Shown: piece after piece, positions 43,703-53,130 of the stretch
How the letters are laid out: each line of letters begins with the position of its first letter
Numbering within the stretch: position 1 is the stretch's first letter
Source of the DNA: Methanomicrobium antiquum
Lineage (GTDB): Archaea > Halobacteriota > Methanomicrobia > Methanomicrobiales > Methanomicrobiaceae
DNA: 64,000 bases
Direction: 5' to 3'
Assembly: GCF_029633915.1 (NCBI RefSeq)
Contig: NZ_CP091092.1
Span: 2,046,001 to 2,110,000, forward strand
Position numbers and translations under genes: made by a program
The notes under the pieces: generated by a model
What the model saw: the letters and a program-made list of their open reading frames with translations, nothing else
Database searches by the model: none
Told to the model about the DNA's origin: nothing

Positions 43703-44065
43703 ATGATATGGACTGAAGAGCAACTCAAAACCGCCAAAAAATACAAATCACTTGAGGAGATTCCAGTCGAGGAGAGGCGTTACAAGTGCCACACCTGCCA
43801 CCATGTGGTCACAGATACTCCATGCCCCTGTTGCGGCGAGACAAATCTTGAGATTATGTGTCCGCTTGATCACTGCAACTGCCAGCACTCAATTATTGAA
43901 AAGATTGAGTACTGCCCGTTATGCGGCCAGCCCGTCTGCCCGGAGTGCGGCTCACATGATGTTTCACAGGTCTCAAGAGTGACAGGCTACCTGGCCGATG
44001 TTGCCGGATGGAACCAGGGCAAACAGCAGGAATTAAAAGATCGTGCACATTACAACGTCGCATGA
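43703..44065 (+). CDS. Stand-alone C-terminal domain of anaerobic ribonucleotide reductase (NrdD)
   Basis: 120 residues. The last 50 match the end of class III reductases: a zinc site with CPLCGQPVCPECGSHDVS, then the glycyl-radical loop SRVTGYLADVAGWNQGKQQE with the radical glycine at G95. The first half carries more cysteines (CHTC, CPCC, CPLDHCNC). The catalytic barrel, usually over 550 residues, is absent, and the frame is complete with its own start and stop. It may be a separate subunit, or a spare part that replaces a damaged radical domain as YfiD does for pyruvate formate-lyase. It overlaps cbiZ by ATGA. Confidence 0.75.
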   Translation: MIWTEEQLKTAKKYKSLEEIPVEERRYKCHTCHHVVTDTPCPCCGETNLEIMCPLDHCNCQHSIIEKIEYCPLCGQPVCPECGSHDVSQVSRVTGYLADVAGWNQGKQQELKDRAHYNVA

Positions 44066-45033
44066 GATATTTTATTTCAGACAATACTCTTTTTATAAGA
44101 GGCTCTTTTAAAGCCGCCAGCACAGGTATAAAAGGCGGAATTTCAGATATAGAGACAGTTATTAACCATACTGTGCCCAGGAATTTTAGTCATGACAATC
44201 CATACGTCTGCCTGCGCGAAATAATTCAAAATAAAGGATATAGTGATAATTTTTTTGGAATGCTCACCGCCGTTCCGATAAAAAACCTGTGCGTTTTTTC
44301 ATATGATTATATCACAGTCTTCATCACAGCCGGAGTCTCAAATCCAAATCCAAAAGGGCCAAACACAATAAATATAATTATCCATTCAAGAGAGCCTTTA
44401 TCAGACGGTGCTCTTTTAGAGATGATAATCACCGCAACCGAGGCCAAGGCAGATGCACTGTTTTCTATGGGCTATGATTTTGCCGGAACAACTACTGATG
44501 AGGTTGTTGTTCTCTATGACAGATATAATGTAAATAATGAAAATGATGAAAAATCTCTCAAAAGCGAAATTGAGGCAGAACCGGATAAATCAACGAATTT
44601 TATTCATGAATATGCAGGAACTTATACCGATTGCGGAAAAAAAGTTTATACATGCGTCAAAATGGGTATTCCTGAGGCAATAAAAAGACATGAAGAGATA
44701 ATTCATGCAAAAGAACCGTCATTTTTTGTATTCAGCACAAGAGGCGGATTTAAGATGACACTCTGGCAGAAGGAGAACTGTGAATATTATCCCTGCCACT
44801 TTAACGGGCAAAGATGTTTACTCTGCTTTTGCCCCTTTTACCCCTGCAAAGACGAATCGCTTGGAGAATGGTTCATCTCATCTGAAAAAAAGGCAAAGAT
44901 ATGGTCTTGCAAAAGATGTTTCCTGAATCATTATCCGGAGATAGTAGAGATTTACCTTAAAAACCCGGATATTTCACTAGAATCACTAAAAGTTAAAGCA
45001 CGGGAATTAAACCTTAAATTAACTGAATCTTAA
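44062..45033 (+). CDS. cbiZ: Adenosylcobinamide amidohydrolase CbiZ fused to Cys-rich domain
   Basis: 323 residues starting at ATG in the ATGA overlap. CbiZ part (about 1-185): FKAASTGIKGGISDIETVIN, VFITAGVSNPNPKGPNTINI and TATEAKADALFSMGYDFAGTT are typical. It removes the amino-propanol side chain of adenosylcobinamide so archaea can salvage it to cobyric acid. The C-terminal part (about 235-310) is the PF04071-type Cys-rich domain: CEYYPCHFNGQRCLLCFCPF, then YPC and WSCKRCFLNHYPE. This fusion is seen in methanogens. Coupling to the NrdD-like gene suggests shared supply or control of radical/corrinoid chemistry (inference). Confidence 0.9.
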   Translation: MRYFISDNTLFIRGSFKAASTGIKGGISDIETVINHTVPRNFSHDNPYVCLREIIQNKGYSDNFFGMLTAVPIKNLCVFSYDYITVFITAGVSNPNPKGPNTINIIIHSREPLSDGALLEMIITATEAKADALFSMGYDFAGTTTDEVVVLYDRYNVNNENDEKSLKSEIEAEPDKSTNFIHEYAGTYTDCGKKVYTCVKMGIPEAIKRHEEIIHAKEPSFFVFSTRGGFKMTLWQKENCEYYPCHFNGQRCLLCFCPFYPCKDESLGEWFISSEKKAKIWSCKRCFLNHYPEIVEIYLKNPDISLESLKVKARELNLKLTES

Positions 45034-45162
45034 ACTAACAGAATGTGTGATATCTAATCCGAAATACAGCATAGAAAATAAAAAAATAAATTAGATTTTT
45101 GATTTTAAGCTTAATTTTTTGCTTTTTTACTGCTTTAATAATGTTTTTTTCTACTTTCAGTA

Positions 45163-45354
45163 TTACTGTTCAATTCCAAGTGCGTCTAAGAGTTCTTCAA
45201 GAGGAATCCCGTGACCTGCGGCGGCCTGTCTGATTGACTCTCCTGAAGCAAGTGCACATCCAACACATCCCATGCCAAAGCGCATCAATATCTCTGCCGC
45301 TTTTGGATTTTCCTGAAGCAATTCTGTTAAAGGACTGTCTGCTGTTAATACCAT
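45163..45354 (-). CDS. DUF1858-domain protein
   Basis: 63 residues, the complete small helical DUF1858 fold: LTELLQENPKAAEILMRFGM, then CVGCALASGESIRQAAAGHG. The CxxC pair (C50-region in MGCVGCAL) is typical and probably redox- or cluster-linked. Often found with, or fused to, hybrid-cluster and sulfur-metabolism proteins; no such neighbour here. The function is not known to me. Confidence 0.88.
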   Translation of the reverse strand: MVLTADSPLTELLQENPKAAEILMRFGMGCVGCALASGESIRQAAAGHGIPLEELLDALGIEQ

Positions 45355-45749
45355 AGTTATCTATGTTGGCATTTAATGTACTTAAAAAATTCTAAAAAAA
45401 CATGCATCAGGAAACTTCCTCATGTATAAATATATATATCAGACTTCTATTTGCTATTATTATAGAAATTCCAGAAAGATTTGGTTGTTTTTGTATGAGA
45501 AAAAACGCTAATCATCATGCAGGTATTACACGAAAATTTGCATGAAACATTTATTCTATAAACTATTCATTTAACACTAAATTTGAATTTAAAAACTACT
45601 TTTGAACATAAAACAACATTTGAGTGTCCGGGTTTTTTTATCTTTAAGCCTGAGTTATGATTTTTCATTTTAATTTTCACTTTCGGACTGCACGCTAATA
45701 AAATTATATACTTGATAAGTGCTGATTATTGATCGGAGATGTGAAAAAT
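45355..45749. other. Gene-free stretch with a worn repeat copy
   Basis: About 395 AT-rich bases. It has a TATA-like TATAAATATATATATC near 45424 and a degenerate mosaic repeat at 45495-45550 (TGAGAAAAAACGCTAATCATC and CATGAAAC parts). The TATA-like TAAAATTATATACTTG near 45700 probably drives the RPA operon. Confidence 0.5.
45495..45550 (-). repeat. Mosaic repeat, degenerate copy
   Basis: Compared with copy 1 it keeps the GAAAAAA..CATCAT module and the GCATGAAAC end but with indels; hairpins are mostly lost. Confidence 0.4.
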
Positions 45750-46997
45750 ATGGACATTGATCCTCAGGTAACAGAAAGAATCTCCCGGAAAATAGAAGAG
45801 AAAGGCGCAAGTGTGGACATTGAAAGGATACAGTCCAAACTGAATCTGCTAATATCCGACTTTGGAATTCCGGTTGAAGAGGCTGAAAGAACAGTAACAA
45901 ATGAGTTTATACGCGAACTCAATTTAAATAGCCAGGAGAACAGAGGCAATCCGGATATCATTGATATCGCAGATGCAAACCCCGGAGACTGGGTTACAGT
46001 TGAAGGAAAAATAGTATCGCTTTCAACACCGCCTTCACCATCCATGGCACAGACAGGAATCATCGCCGATGATTCAGGCGCAATAAGATTTGTCGTCTGG
46101 GCAAAGGCAGACTGTCAGGAGATGGAAGTTGGCAAATGGTACAGGCTTGAATCCGCAACTGTTGATGAATATCGCGGATCTCCAAGCATGAAAATTCATT
46201 CAGGAACCACAGTTACAGAAATAGAAGACAAAGTTTCTGTGATGCCAGACCCTGTTGGAATATCGGAGTTAAAACCGGGCGTTGCAACAGTGCGTGTCAA
46301 AGTTATCCAGGACTGGGAGCCGCGGCATGAGAGAATTTTCCAGACCGGAATTCTTGGTGATGAATCAGGAACAGCCAAATTTGTGACATGGAAGGATATT
46401 AATAATACAAGACTTGAGGAAGGAAAGGTCTACAATATCTACTATGCAGGTGTGGATGAATACCAGGGAAGAATCTCACTTAATCTTACAGGCACAATGT
46501 TTGTCGAAGATGAAGGTGCAGATATAGAAGTTTCCGGCGGCAAAACAACAATTACCGGAGCCTTCATCAATTTAGGACCGGGATCAGGTCTTATAAAAAG
46601 ATGCCCTGTAGAAGGATGTAGTCGCGTTTTAAACAGACAGAATTTCTGCCCCATTCATGAAATTCAGAATAAATTCAGATACGATTTAAGGATTACCGGC
46701 GTTTTGGACGATGGAAATTCGGCAACAAACGTCCTCATTCAAAGAGAAGAGACTGAAAAAATAACAGGAATTGCTCTTGAAAAAGCAATTGAGATAGCGG
46801 AGAACAATCCTCTTGGAATGGACGATGTCTTCATGAGAATGCAGGATATTTTAATGGGCAGGTACTTCAGCTGTCGTGGAAATGATATGGATGGAACAAT
46901 TCTTGTAAAAAGCTGTGAACCACTTGGTTTTGACAGTGAGAAGCACACTGCTCTTATTAACCGCGCTGACAGGGCGGATATGGAGGTTGATTTATAA
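45750..46997 (+). CDS. rpa: Replication protein A-like single-strand DNA-binding protein
   Basis: 415 residues from the ATG at 45750, with GGAGATG upstream. An N-terminal helical region is followed by two OB folds (about 65-165 and 170-270), each with W-V-x-V-x-G and FVVWAK or FVTWKD repeats. The zinc finger is CPVEGCSR then FCPIH (about 288-306), and a third OB-like unit follows. This domain order is that of euryarchaeal RPA, which coats single-stranded DNA in replication and repair. It overlaps the next gene by TAATG, as in other euryarchaeal RPA operons. Confidence 0.93.
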   Translation: MDIDPQVTERISRKIEEKGASVDIERIQSKLNLLISDFGIPVEEAERTVTNEFIRELNLNSQENRGNPDIIDIADANPGDWVTVEGKIVSLSTPPSPSMAQTGIIADDSGAIRFVVWAKADCQEMEVGKWYRLESATVDEYRGSPSMKIHSGTTVTEIEDKVSVMPDPVGISELKPGVATVRVKVIQDWEPRHERIFQTGILGDESGTAKFVTWKDINNTRLEEGKVYNIYYAGVDEYQGRISLNLTGTMFVEDEGADIEVSGGKTTITGAFINLGPGSGLIKRCPVEGCSRVLNRQNFCPIHEIQNKFRYDLRITGVLDDGNSATNVLIQREETEKITGIALEKAIEIAENNPLGMDDVFMRMQDILMGRYFSCRGNDMDGTILVKSCEPLGFDSEKHTALINRADRADMEVDL

Positions 46998-47584
46998 TGA
47001 CACCTGAAAGAGCGGAAAAAAACAACCAGAGAAAGTACATAAGAGAGCCTGCCAAACGCATTTTTGCATCAGAACTCCGTGAGACAAGACTTCAGTTCAA
47101 AGACGGCGAAGACGAAAAAAGTCCGGTTTATGTCATGCTTCCAACTGGAGAGAGATGCAACAGGATATTCTTCTGCGGTCAGATGACACAAAAAGAAAGG
47201 AAAGGTGATGAAAACCCGTTTTACACCGCACGTGTAACAGACCCGACAGGAATTTTCTTTATCAACGCCGGAAGCTACCAGCAGGAGGCAATGCTAAAAA
47301 TCTCACAGATTGAAGCAGGTGCATATGTATCAGTTGTTGGAAAACCTATTGTCCGTGAAACACCGGACGGTTCTGTTTTTGTATCAGTCAGAGTAGAGAA
47401 TATATCTGAAACCGATATCGAAACAACCAAAATCTGGGTTGATGATGCGGCAGAGGCAACACTGAACCGTCTTGACAAATTTGGGGAGACTGACGACTCA
47501 GTAAAAGCAAACGAATTCTACAACACTAATAAAAACGTCTTTAGAAAAATGGCATACGAAGCTCTCGTAAGAACAGAGATTTAA
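46997..47584 (+). CDS. RPA-associated OB-fold protein
   Basis: 195 residues, starting in the TAATG overlap with rpa. An N-terminal basic part (KYIREPAKRIFASELRETRL) leads to an OB fold (VYVMLPTGERCNRIFFCGQM, then YTARVTDPTGIFFINAGSYQ). The protein matches the COG3390-type partners always encoded beside archaeal RPA and thought to bind it. It probably forms a complex with the upstream protein on single-stranded DNA. Confidence 0.9.
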   Translation: MTPERAEKNNQRKYIREPAKRIFASELRETRLQFKDGEDEKSPVYVMLPTGERCNRIFFCGQMTQKERKGDENPFYTARVTDPTGIFFINAGSYQQEAMLKISQIEAGAYVSVVGKPIVRETPDGSVFVSVRVENISETDIETTKIWVDDAAEATLNRLDKFGETDDSVKANEFYNTNKNVFRKMAYEALVRTEI

Positions 47585-47643
47585 AAAAGCCTAAAAAAGT
47601 AAAAAAGCTAAAAAAAGGTTTAAATTTTTAAAAACCTTTAAAA

Positions 47644-47826
47644 TCATTTAAAACTCTCACAAATTAATTTTTTCTTATTTTCATATTGTTTAAGTTTTTT
47701 TAAAACAGCACCCCTTTTAAAATTTAAAAGAAAAGAATGCCTAATATAAAATAAAAGTCCGACTGATAAGAATACAGGAAACAGTATTATCCGGATGTTA
47801 ACTAAATTGAAAATTTCATATGACAT
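47644..47826 (-). CDS. Small membrane protein, doubtful
   Basis: 60 residues with one hydrophobic helix (IRIILFPVFLSVGLLFYI) followed by a lysine-rich tail. No Shine-Dalgarno clearly placed and the region is AT-rich, so it may be a chance ORF. If real, it would be a single-pass inner-membrane peptide with basic inside end. Confidence 0.3.
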   Translation of the reverse strand: MSYEIFNLVNIRIILFPVFLSVGLLFYIRHSFLLNFKRGAVLKKLKQYENKKKLICESFK

Positions 47827-47888
47827 TCAGATAGAATATTTGCTTCAGAAGTCTAATTTTAAAAAAGGCTTTCGGGAATGGGAAATTA

Positions 47889-48338
47889 ATGTCATCAGGA
47901 CGTGAACTTGAAAACAAAAAAAAAGTCCTTTCTGAATACCTACGGGTATCGCCTGACAAAATCACCGAGTCAAAAGGAACCCTTTATTCATTCAGGGCAC
48001 TTTATCACGGTCCAAACCGGGCATATCTTGTCCTTACAGACATTGAAGCAAACGTTGCTGCAAGAAGGGCAATAAAATCACGCATGTGGCTTATCTCTTT
48101 GGAATCAATCTTTTCATACTTTGACATCGACTCATATCCGGCAGATGCACTGAATAAAATATCAACTGAAGAAATTCGAAAAATAAATGCAGAGATTACA
48201 AAACTGGTTGATAAAACCTGTGGAACAGAGATTCTTGCCGAAAAAATGCTTCAGCTTGGAAACAGGGCGAATATTCTGGCAGATTATGATCAAAAAGAAA
48301 GAATTTTTAATAATTACTTCATTTACAGACTTTTTTAA
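47889..48338 (+). CDS. Protein of unknown function
   Basis: 149 residues. Beta-rich middle (TLYSFRALYHGPNRAYLVLTD) and helical C-terminal part (IRKINAEITKLVDKTCGTEIL). No membrane segment or known motif. The regular composition and clear ATG make it likely real. It lies between the RPA pair and the chemotaxis genes with its own spacing on both sides. Confidence 0.65.
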   Translation: MSSGRELENKKKVLSEYLRVSPDKITESKGTLYSFRALYHGPNRAYLVLTDIEANVAARRAIKSRMWLISLESIFSYFDIDSYPADALNKISTEEIRKINAEITKLVDKTCGTEILAEKMLQLGNRANILADYDQKERIFNNYFIYRLF

Positions 48339-48607
48339 GACTTTTAATTTTAACCGGACAGACTGAAAAATAAATATGAAAACTTCTAAAAATATTGTTT
48401 GAAAATAATGATTGGAAATATTGTTTAAAATATTGACGTCTTATTGAATAATATTTCTAAAAATTAAAAAAAATACATTACTTTTGTTAAATAAAGGGTG
48501 GGAATAAATAACATTCTTTTTATAGGGGTGTATCCAGAATTATATCATTAGCAGAACTAATTAAAAAAAGTTTCTGCTTTCCACATGGGGATAGTAGGGT
48601 GGAATAG

Positions 48608-50617
48608 ATGAGTGTAGGATTGATATCTAAAATTTTAAAAAGAGCATTAGAAGGAGACTATTCTGTAAGAATAAATTCAGAAGAAGTCGGAGAAGAGTAC
48701 AAAGAACTTGCAGAAGCAATAAACACTGCTATTGAATTTCTTATTGACTCAAAAAGCACGTGTGATAATGTTCAGATGATGATTCGGCAAAATCCGGTTC
48801 CAATGGTTTTGCTTGACAAAAACTTCAGGGCAATTGATGTCAATGCCGCATATGAAAAGATGATGGGTGAGACAAGACAAAAACTGCTTGGCATGGAGGC
48901 AACAGATTATAAAATAAAAACCCTGAAAGGTAACGGAGTTGATAATCTCTTCATTGCCGGAAAGAAAGTAACCTCCATCCTTGAATTTACATTCAAAGAC
49001 GGAAGAAAAATTATTGTCGAACAACAGGGAGTGCCTCTTAAAGACAGGTCCGGAAACACTGAGATGGGTCTTTTTGTATTCTATGACATAACAAAGCAAA
49101 AGGAAGAGGAAGAAGAGATTAAAAAGCAGATGAACCAGATAAAGGTTCTTCAGGAAAGGACAGAGTCTATTGTTCAGGAAAACCCGATGCCCATTATACT
49201 CTGTGACAAATCCTTCAACATAAGAGTTGTGAACCAGGCATATTCAGCTATTTCAGGAATAAGCAGAGAAAAACTTCTTAAGATGACCCTTCGTGACTTT
49301 GAGGTGTTAAACACAGAAGGTGAAGGACTAAAGAAGGTTTTTGAGAACAAAACAAGAAGCACCGGGATTGTAACCGTTAAATTCCCAACCGGCATCGCCA
49401 TTTTAGAACAGTACGGAATACCAATACTAAACTCAAACGGGGATATTGTAAACATATTAATTGTCTACAATGACATCACAGAAGTCCGCTCAAAACAGGA
49501 AGAAGTCGAAAATTTAATGAAAGAAGCTCATGAAAAAGCTGATATTTTAGAGAAAAGTGCCAATGAGGTCGCAGAAGCGATGAATTCAATAAAAGACGGC
49601 AATTTCACAAATAGACTTGAAATAATCGATGGCGATCCTTTAAAATCATTAAAAGAGGACTACAACAGTTCAGTTGCACACTGCAGTCAGTTATTCTCTG
49701 ATGCAATATCATGCATGACTGATATTCAAAACAACATGAAAGACGCTTCATCAGGTTCTGCAGAAATTACGAAAGCATCAGAACAGGTTGCTCTAAGAAG
49801 TCAGAAATCTGCAGATCTTTCAGGTACACTCCAGCTTCAGATAGAAAATATCACACGCTCAATTTCAGATCTTTCTGCATCAAACGAAGAGATTGCAAGC
49901 ACCTCACAGGAAGTCTTGGACCAGGCCAAATCAGTATCAGGAATGGGAAAGGATGCACAAAATCTCGGACTCGAAGCAACAGAAAGAATGAATTCAGTTG
50001 CAGATATCACAAACGAAAGTGTAAATGAGATTGAGGATTTAAACAAACAGCTCTTTGAGATAAACAACGTAATCAAACTCATAAATGAAATAACAAGCCA
50101 GATAAATATGCTTGCGTTAAACGCCGCAATCGAAGCCGCACGTGCCGGCGAACACGGACGCGGATTTGCAGTTGTCGCAGGAGAGGTTAAAAACCTTGCA
50201 ACAGATGCCAGAAACGCAACCGAAAAAATTGACAATGTCGTAACAAGACTGCAAAAAACCAGCGAAAATACAGTAGTATCGATAAAATCGGCAAACACTC
50301 AGGTAGAGTCAGGTGTTGAAAGTGTAAATGCCGCAATTGACTCATTAAACCAGATTGTCTCCGGCGCAGAGCAGGTGACTGTCAATATGGGTGAGATTGC
50401 ACGTGCAATAGAAGATCAGGCAAACATCACAAATCAGATAGTTGTTGACTCAGAAAAGAGCAGTGAGATAACTCTAACTTCACGAAAAGAGATTGAAGAA
50501 CTTGCCGCACTCTCTGAAGAGACAAACGCCGCTGTCGAAGAAATTAACAGCGCAATATTAGAAGTCACTTCCCTTTCAGAAGAGCTTGGAGACTCTTTAG
50601 GAAAAATGAAAGTCTGA
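48608..50617 (+). CDS. Soluble methyl-accepting chemotaxis protein with PAS and HAMP-like domains
   Basis: 669 residues without any membrane helix. Order: a HAMP-like start ([20 protein letters not shown]), PAS 1 (about 55-165), PAS 2 (about 185-300), HAMP-like (about 315-360) and a long MCP signalling helix pair. The hairpin tip has [20 protein letters not shown], then [20 protein letters not shown], the canonical CheA/CheW contact. Being cytoplasmic, it probably senses redox or internal ligands through PAS. A GGGTGG sequence precedes the ATG. CheW follows after 20 bases; no CheA is in the window. Confidence 0.93.
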   Translation: MSVGLISKILKRALEGDYSVRINSEEVGEEYKELAEAINTAIEFLIDSKSTCDNVQMMIRQNPVPMVLLDKNFRAIDVNAAYEKMMGETRQKLLGMEATDYKIKTLKGNGVDNLFIAGKKVTSILEFTFKDGRKIIVEQQGVPLKDRSGNTEMGLFVFYDITKQKEEEEEIKKQMNQIKVLQERTESIVQENPMPIILCDKSFNIRVVNQAYSAISGISREKLLKMTLRDFEVLNTEGEGLKKVFENKTRSTGIVTVKFPTGIAILEQYGIPILNSNGDIVNILIVYNDITEVRSKQEEVENLMKEAHEKADILEKSANEVAEAMNSIKDGNFTNRLEIIDGDPLKSLKEDYNSSVAHCSQLFSDAISCMTDIQNNMKDASSGSAEITKASEQVALRSQKSADLSGTLQLQIENITRSISDLSASNEEIASTSQEVLDQAKSVSGMGKDAQNLGLEATERMNSVADITNESVNEIEDLNKQLFEINNVIKLINEITSQINMLALNAAIEAARAGEHGRGFAVVAGEVKNLATDARNATEKIDNVVTRLQKTSENTVVSIKSANTQVESGVESVNAAIDSLNQIVSGAEQVTVNMGEIARAIEDQANITNQIVVDSEKSSEITLTSRKEIEELAALSEETNAAVEEINSAILEVTSLSEELGDSLGKMKV

Positions 50618-50637
50618 TAAAATGAGGTATTAATGAA

Positions 50638-51108
50638 ATGTCTTTGATTGACGTAGTTGAATTCGAAATCTGCAATGAGCACTATGCATTAGACATCAGT
50701 CTCACCAGAGAAATTGTTGAAATGGTTCCGATAACTCCTGTTCCAAGAGCTCCGCCACATATTGCAGGAATTATAAATCTAAGGGGAGAGATTACAAATA
50801 TAATCAACCTGAATCAGATTTTAAACCTTAAGGAGAATGCTGAGAGAGAAACACAAAAGATAATTGTGCTTGTCCCGGATGCCGCCGAAGGCTCAAATAC
50901 AGGTATCATTGTAGATGACGTACACGCTGTCCTTCAGATATCTGAGGATGAGATAGAACCAATGAAAGGCTCACTTTCAAGTGAAGCTTATGTTAAGGGA
51001 ATCATTAAAATCAAAGAGATGGCAGATGGAGAGGAGAAGAAAAAACTGATACTCTGGCTTGATGTCGGAAAAGTACTGACAGATATGCTCGCGGCGGCAA
51101 AGGCTTAA
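50638..51108 (+). CDS. cheW: Chemotaxis coupling protein CheW
   Basis: 156 residues with the two-barrel CheW fold: VVEFEICNEHYALDISLTRE, then APPHIAGIINLRGEITNIIN and TGIIVDDVHAVLQISEDEIE. It links the chemoreceptor upstream to CheA. Co-transcribed with the receptor at 48608 (20-base spacer). Confidence 0.93.
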   Translation: MSLIDVVEFEICNEHYALDISLTREIVEMVPITPVPRAPPHIAGIINLRGEITNIINLNQILNLKENAERETQKIIVLVPDAAEGSNTGIIVDDVHAVLQISEDEIEPMKGSLSSEAYVKGIIKIKEMADGEEKKKLILWLDVGKVLTDMLAAAKA

Positions 51109-51298
51109 AAACCGCCTGAAAACCATCATTTCACAAATATTTTTTAAAAAATTTCATCAGTCGCTTTTTTATCCGTTCCATTTTCAAAATCAAAAAAAAA
51201 TGTATAATTGCTCCTGATTTTAAAAGACAACACACTTAAATATCTCTTTGATTCATATTAAATTAATAAAACCCATATTTTGGATTTATACACACGCC

Positions 51299-51994
51299 AT
51301 GCTTTCAGATGCAAAAGAAACAATCACTGAGGTCGCACAGGCAACTCTTCCAATCGTAATTGTAATTTTAATTCTTCAGATCATTCTGCCTGGTTTTTCT
51401 TTCTCATCAATTATTCAGTTTATAGCCGGAAGTGCGATGGTAATTATCGGCATGGCTTTGTTTTTGCTTGGAGTTAAAACAGGCCTTCTTCCAATGGGAG
51501 AAGCAGTCGGATCAGAGATTCCAAAATACAACTCAATTCTTTTGATAGCAGTAATTGCATTCTTTTTTGGTTTTTTAGCAACTATTGCCGAACCTGACGT
51601 TCGTGTTCTTTCAACAATGATTGACAGCGTATCACAGAGCAGTATCGATAAAACCAGCCTTATTATTATAATCTCATGTGGGGTCGGTTTTTTTGTCTCA
51701 ACCGCAATTTTAAGAATCATATACAATGTTTCGATAGTATACCTTTATGCAACAGGATATTTAGTCGTAATAGCTCTTTCATTCTTCACATCACCTGATT
51801 ATCTTCCAATAGCCTTTGATGCAGGCGGCGTTACAACAGGCCCGATTACCGTTCCTTTCATATTGTCGCTTGGAACAGGTGTTACAGCAATTCTTGGCGG
51901 ACGTTCTCAGCTTTCTGACGGATTCGGCCTTATCGGCCTTGCGTCAATAGGGCCTGTTATAGGTGTCCTCTTAATGGGGGTATTCTGGACATGA
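51299..51994 (+). CDS. DUF1538 membrane protein, subunit 1
   Basis: 231 residues from the ATG at 51299, with about seven membrane helices. Conserved blocks are FLLGVKTGLLPMGEAVGSEI, FLATIAEPDVRVL and DAGGVTTGPITVPFILSLGT, with the acidic/Gly-rich motifs repeated in the next gene. The stop overlaps the next start by ATGA. DUF1538 proteins are predicted integral membrane proteins of unknown function. Pairing two of them with a PII-like protein suggests a regulated channel or transporter. Confidence 0.85.
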   Translation: MLSDAKETITEVAQATLPIVIVILILQIILPGFSFSSIIQFIAGSAMVIIGMALFLLGVKTGLLPMGEAVGSEIPKYNSILLIAVIAFFFGFLATIAEPDVRVLSTMIDSVSQSSIDKTSLIIIISCGVGFFVSTAILRIIYNVSIVYLYATGYLVVIALSFFTSPDYLPIAFDAGGVTTGPITVPFILSLGTGVTAILGGRSQLSDGFGLIGLASIGPVIGVLLMGVFWT

Positions 51995-52731
51995 CAGAAC
52001 TCCTGATTTTTGATGGAATTTTTGCAGTAATTCTCGATGTACTCCAGGCACTTTTACCGCTGATTTTCTTTTTTTGCATATTTCAGGTAGTCTCTTTAAA
52101 ACTGCCGGAGGAATATGTTGTAAACCTTGGAAAAGGTATTTTAATTACACTGATAGGAATGGTTCTTTTTTTCCAGGGCGTTCATATTGCATTTCTCCCC
52201 GCAGGAACAAAAATAGGAGCCTTTTTTGGAACCTTTGAGATTTTGTGGATCTTAATTCCGTTTGGATTTTTACTGGGATTTTTGGCGACATTTGCCGAAC
52301 CTGCGGTTCGTGTTCTCTGCTATGAGATAGAAAAATCATCAAGCGGCTACATACAGGGCTCTCTTATTCTTTATTCATTATCGATTGGAGTTGCAGCATC
52401 TGTAAGCCTTGGAATGGCAAGAATCCTCTATGAACTGCCGTTTCATATTATGATTATTGCAGGATACCTGCTTGCACTTATTCTTATGAGATTTTCTGAT
52501 AAAGATTTCATAGCGATTGCATTTGATTCCGGAGGAGTTGCAACAGGGCCGATGGCTGTCACATTTATAATGGCCTTTTCAGTCGGAGTTGCAGATTCCA
52601 TGGGAGGAAGAAACGCTTTACTTGACGGATTCGGGATGATTGCCTTTATTGCGCTGACTCCTATCCTGACCCTTTTAGTACTTGGAATATATTTTAAACA
52701 CAAAAAACAGGAGATTAATCATGGATTATGA
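51991..52731 (+). CDS. DUF1538 membrane protein, subunit 2
   Basis: 246 residues, again about seven helices. FFQGVHIAFLPAGTKIG, FLATFAEPAVRVL and FDSGGVATGPMAVTFIMAFS align with the same blocks of subunit 1, so the pair arose by duplication and may form a heterodimer. The gene overlaps both neighbours: ATGA with subunit 1, and 11 bases with the PII-like gene. Confidence 0.85.
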   Translation: MTELLIFDGIFAVILDVLQALLPLIFFFCIFQVVSLKLPEEYVVNLGKGILITLIGMVLFFQGVHIAFLPAGTKIGAFFGTFEILWILIPFGFLLGFLATFAEPAVRVLCYEIEKSSSGYIQGSLILYSLSIGVAASVSLGMARILYELPFHIMIIAGYLLALILMRFSDKDFIAIAFDSGGVATGPMAVTFIMAFSVGVADSMGGRNALLDGFGMIAFIALTPILTLLVLGIYFKHKKQEINHGL

Positions 52732-53071
52732 AGGAAGTCAAAATCTGATAGTAACAATTGTAAAGAAAGGCTGGGCTGAAAGAGTAATTAAGGCATCTAA
52801 AAGTGCCGGTGCAGAAGGCGGAACAATTCTGATGGGAAGAGGAACAGGCATCAATGAAAAACAGTCTGTATTCGGCCTTCCAATAGAGCCTGAAAAAGAG
52901 ATTGTCCTGACTATTATTGATGCCGGACAGACAGATGCCATACTTTCCGCTATCGAATCTGCCGCAAAACTAAATATTCCGGGAATGGGCATTGCATTTG
53001 TAGTAAATCTTGAGAAAATTGCAGGTCGCGTCCATATGTTCTCCAAATACCCTGAAGAAGAAAAAAATTAA
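52721..53071 (+). CDS. PII-family signalling protein
   Basis: 116 residues from ATG 52721, with AGGAGA upstream. The ferredoxin-like PII fold is visible: IVTIVKKGWAERVIKASKSA and GAEGGTILMGRGTGI, then EKEIVLTIIDAGQTDAILSA. In place of the usual T-loop tyrosine region there is a short NEKQSVFGLPIEPEKE segment, so it is a diverged PII-like protein rather than GlnB/GlnK proper. It probably binds a nucleotide or small ligand and gates the DUF1538 pair encoded just before it. Confidence 0.87.
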   Translation: MDYEGSQNLIVTIVKKGWAERVIKASKSAGAEGGTILMGRGTGINEKQSVFGLPIEPEKEIVLTIIDAGQTDAILSAIESAAKLNIPGMGIAFVVNLEKIAGRVHMFSKYPEEEKN

Positions 53072-53130
53072 ATCAGCAAATAAAGAATTATCAGATATAA
53101 GAAGACTTCAAAAAAAAGCATCTGTTAACT

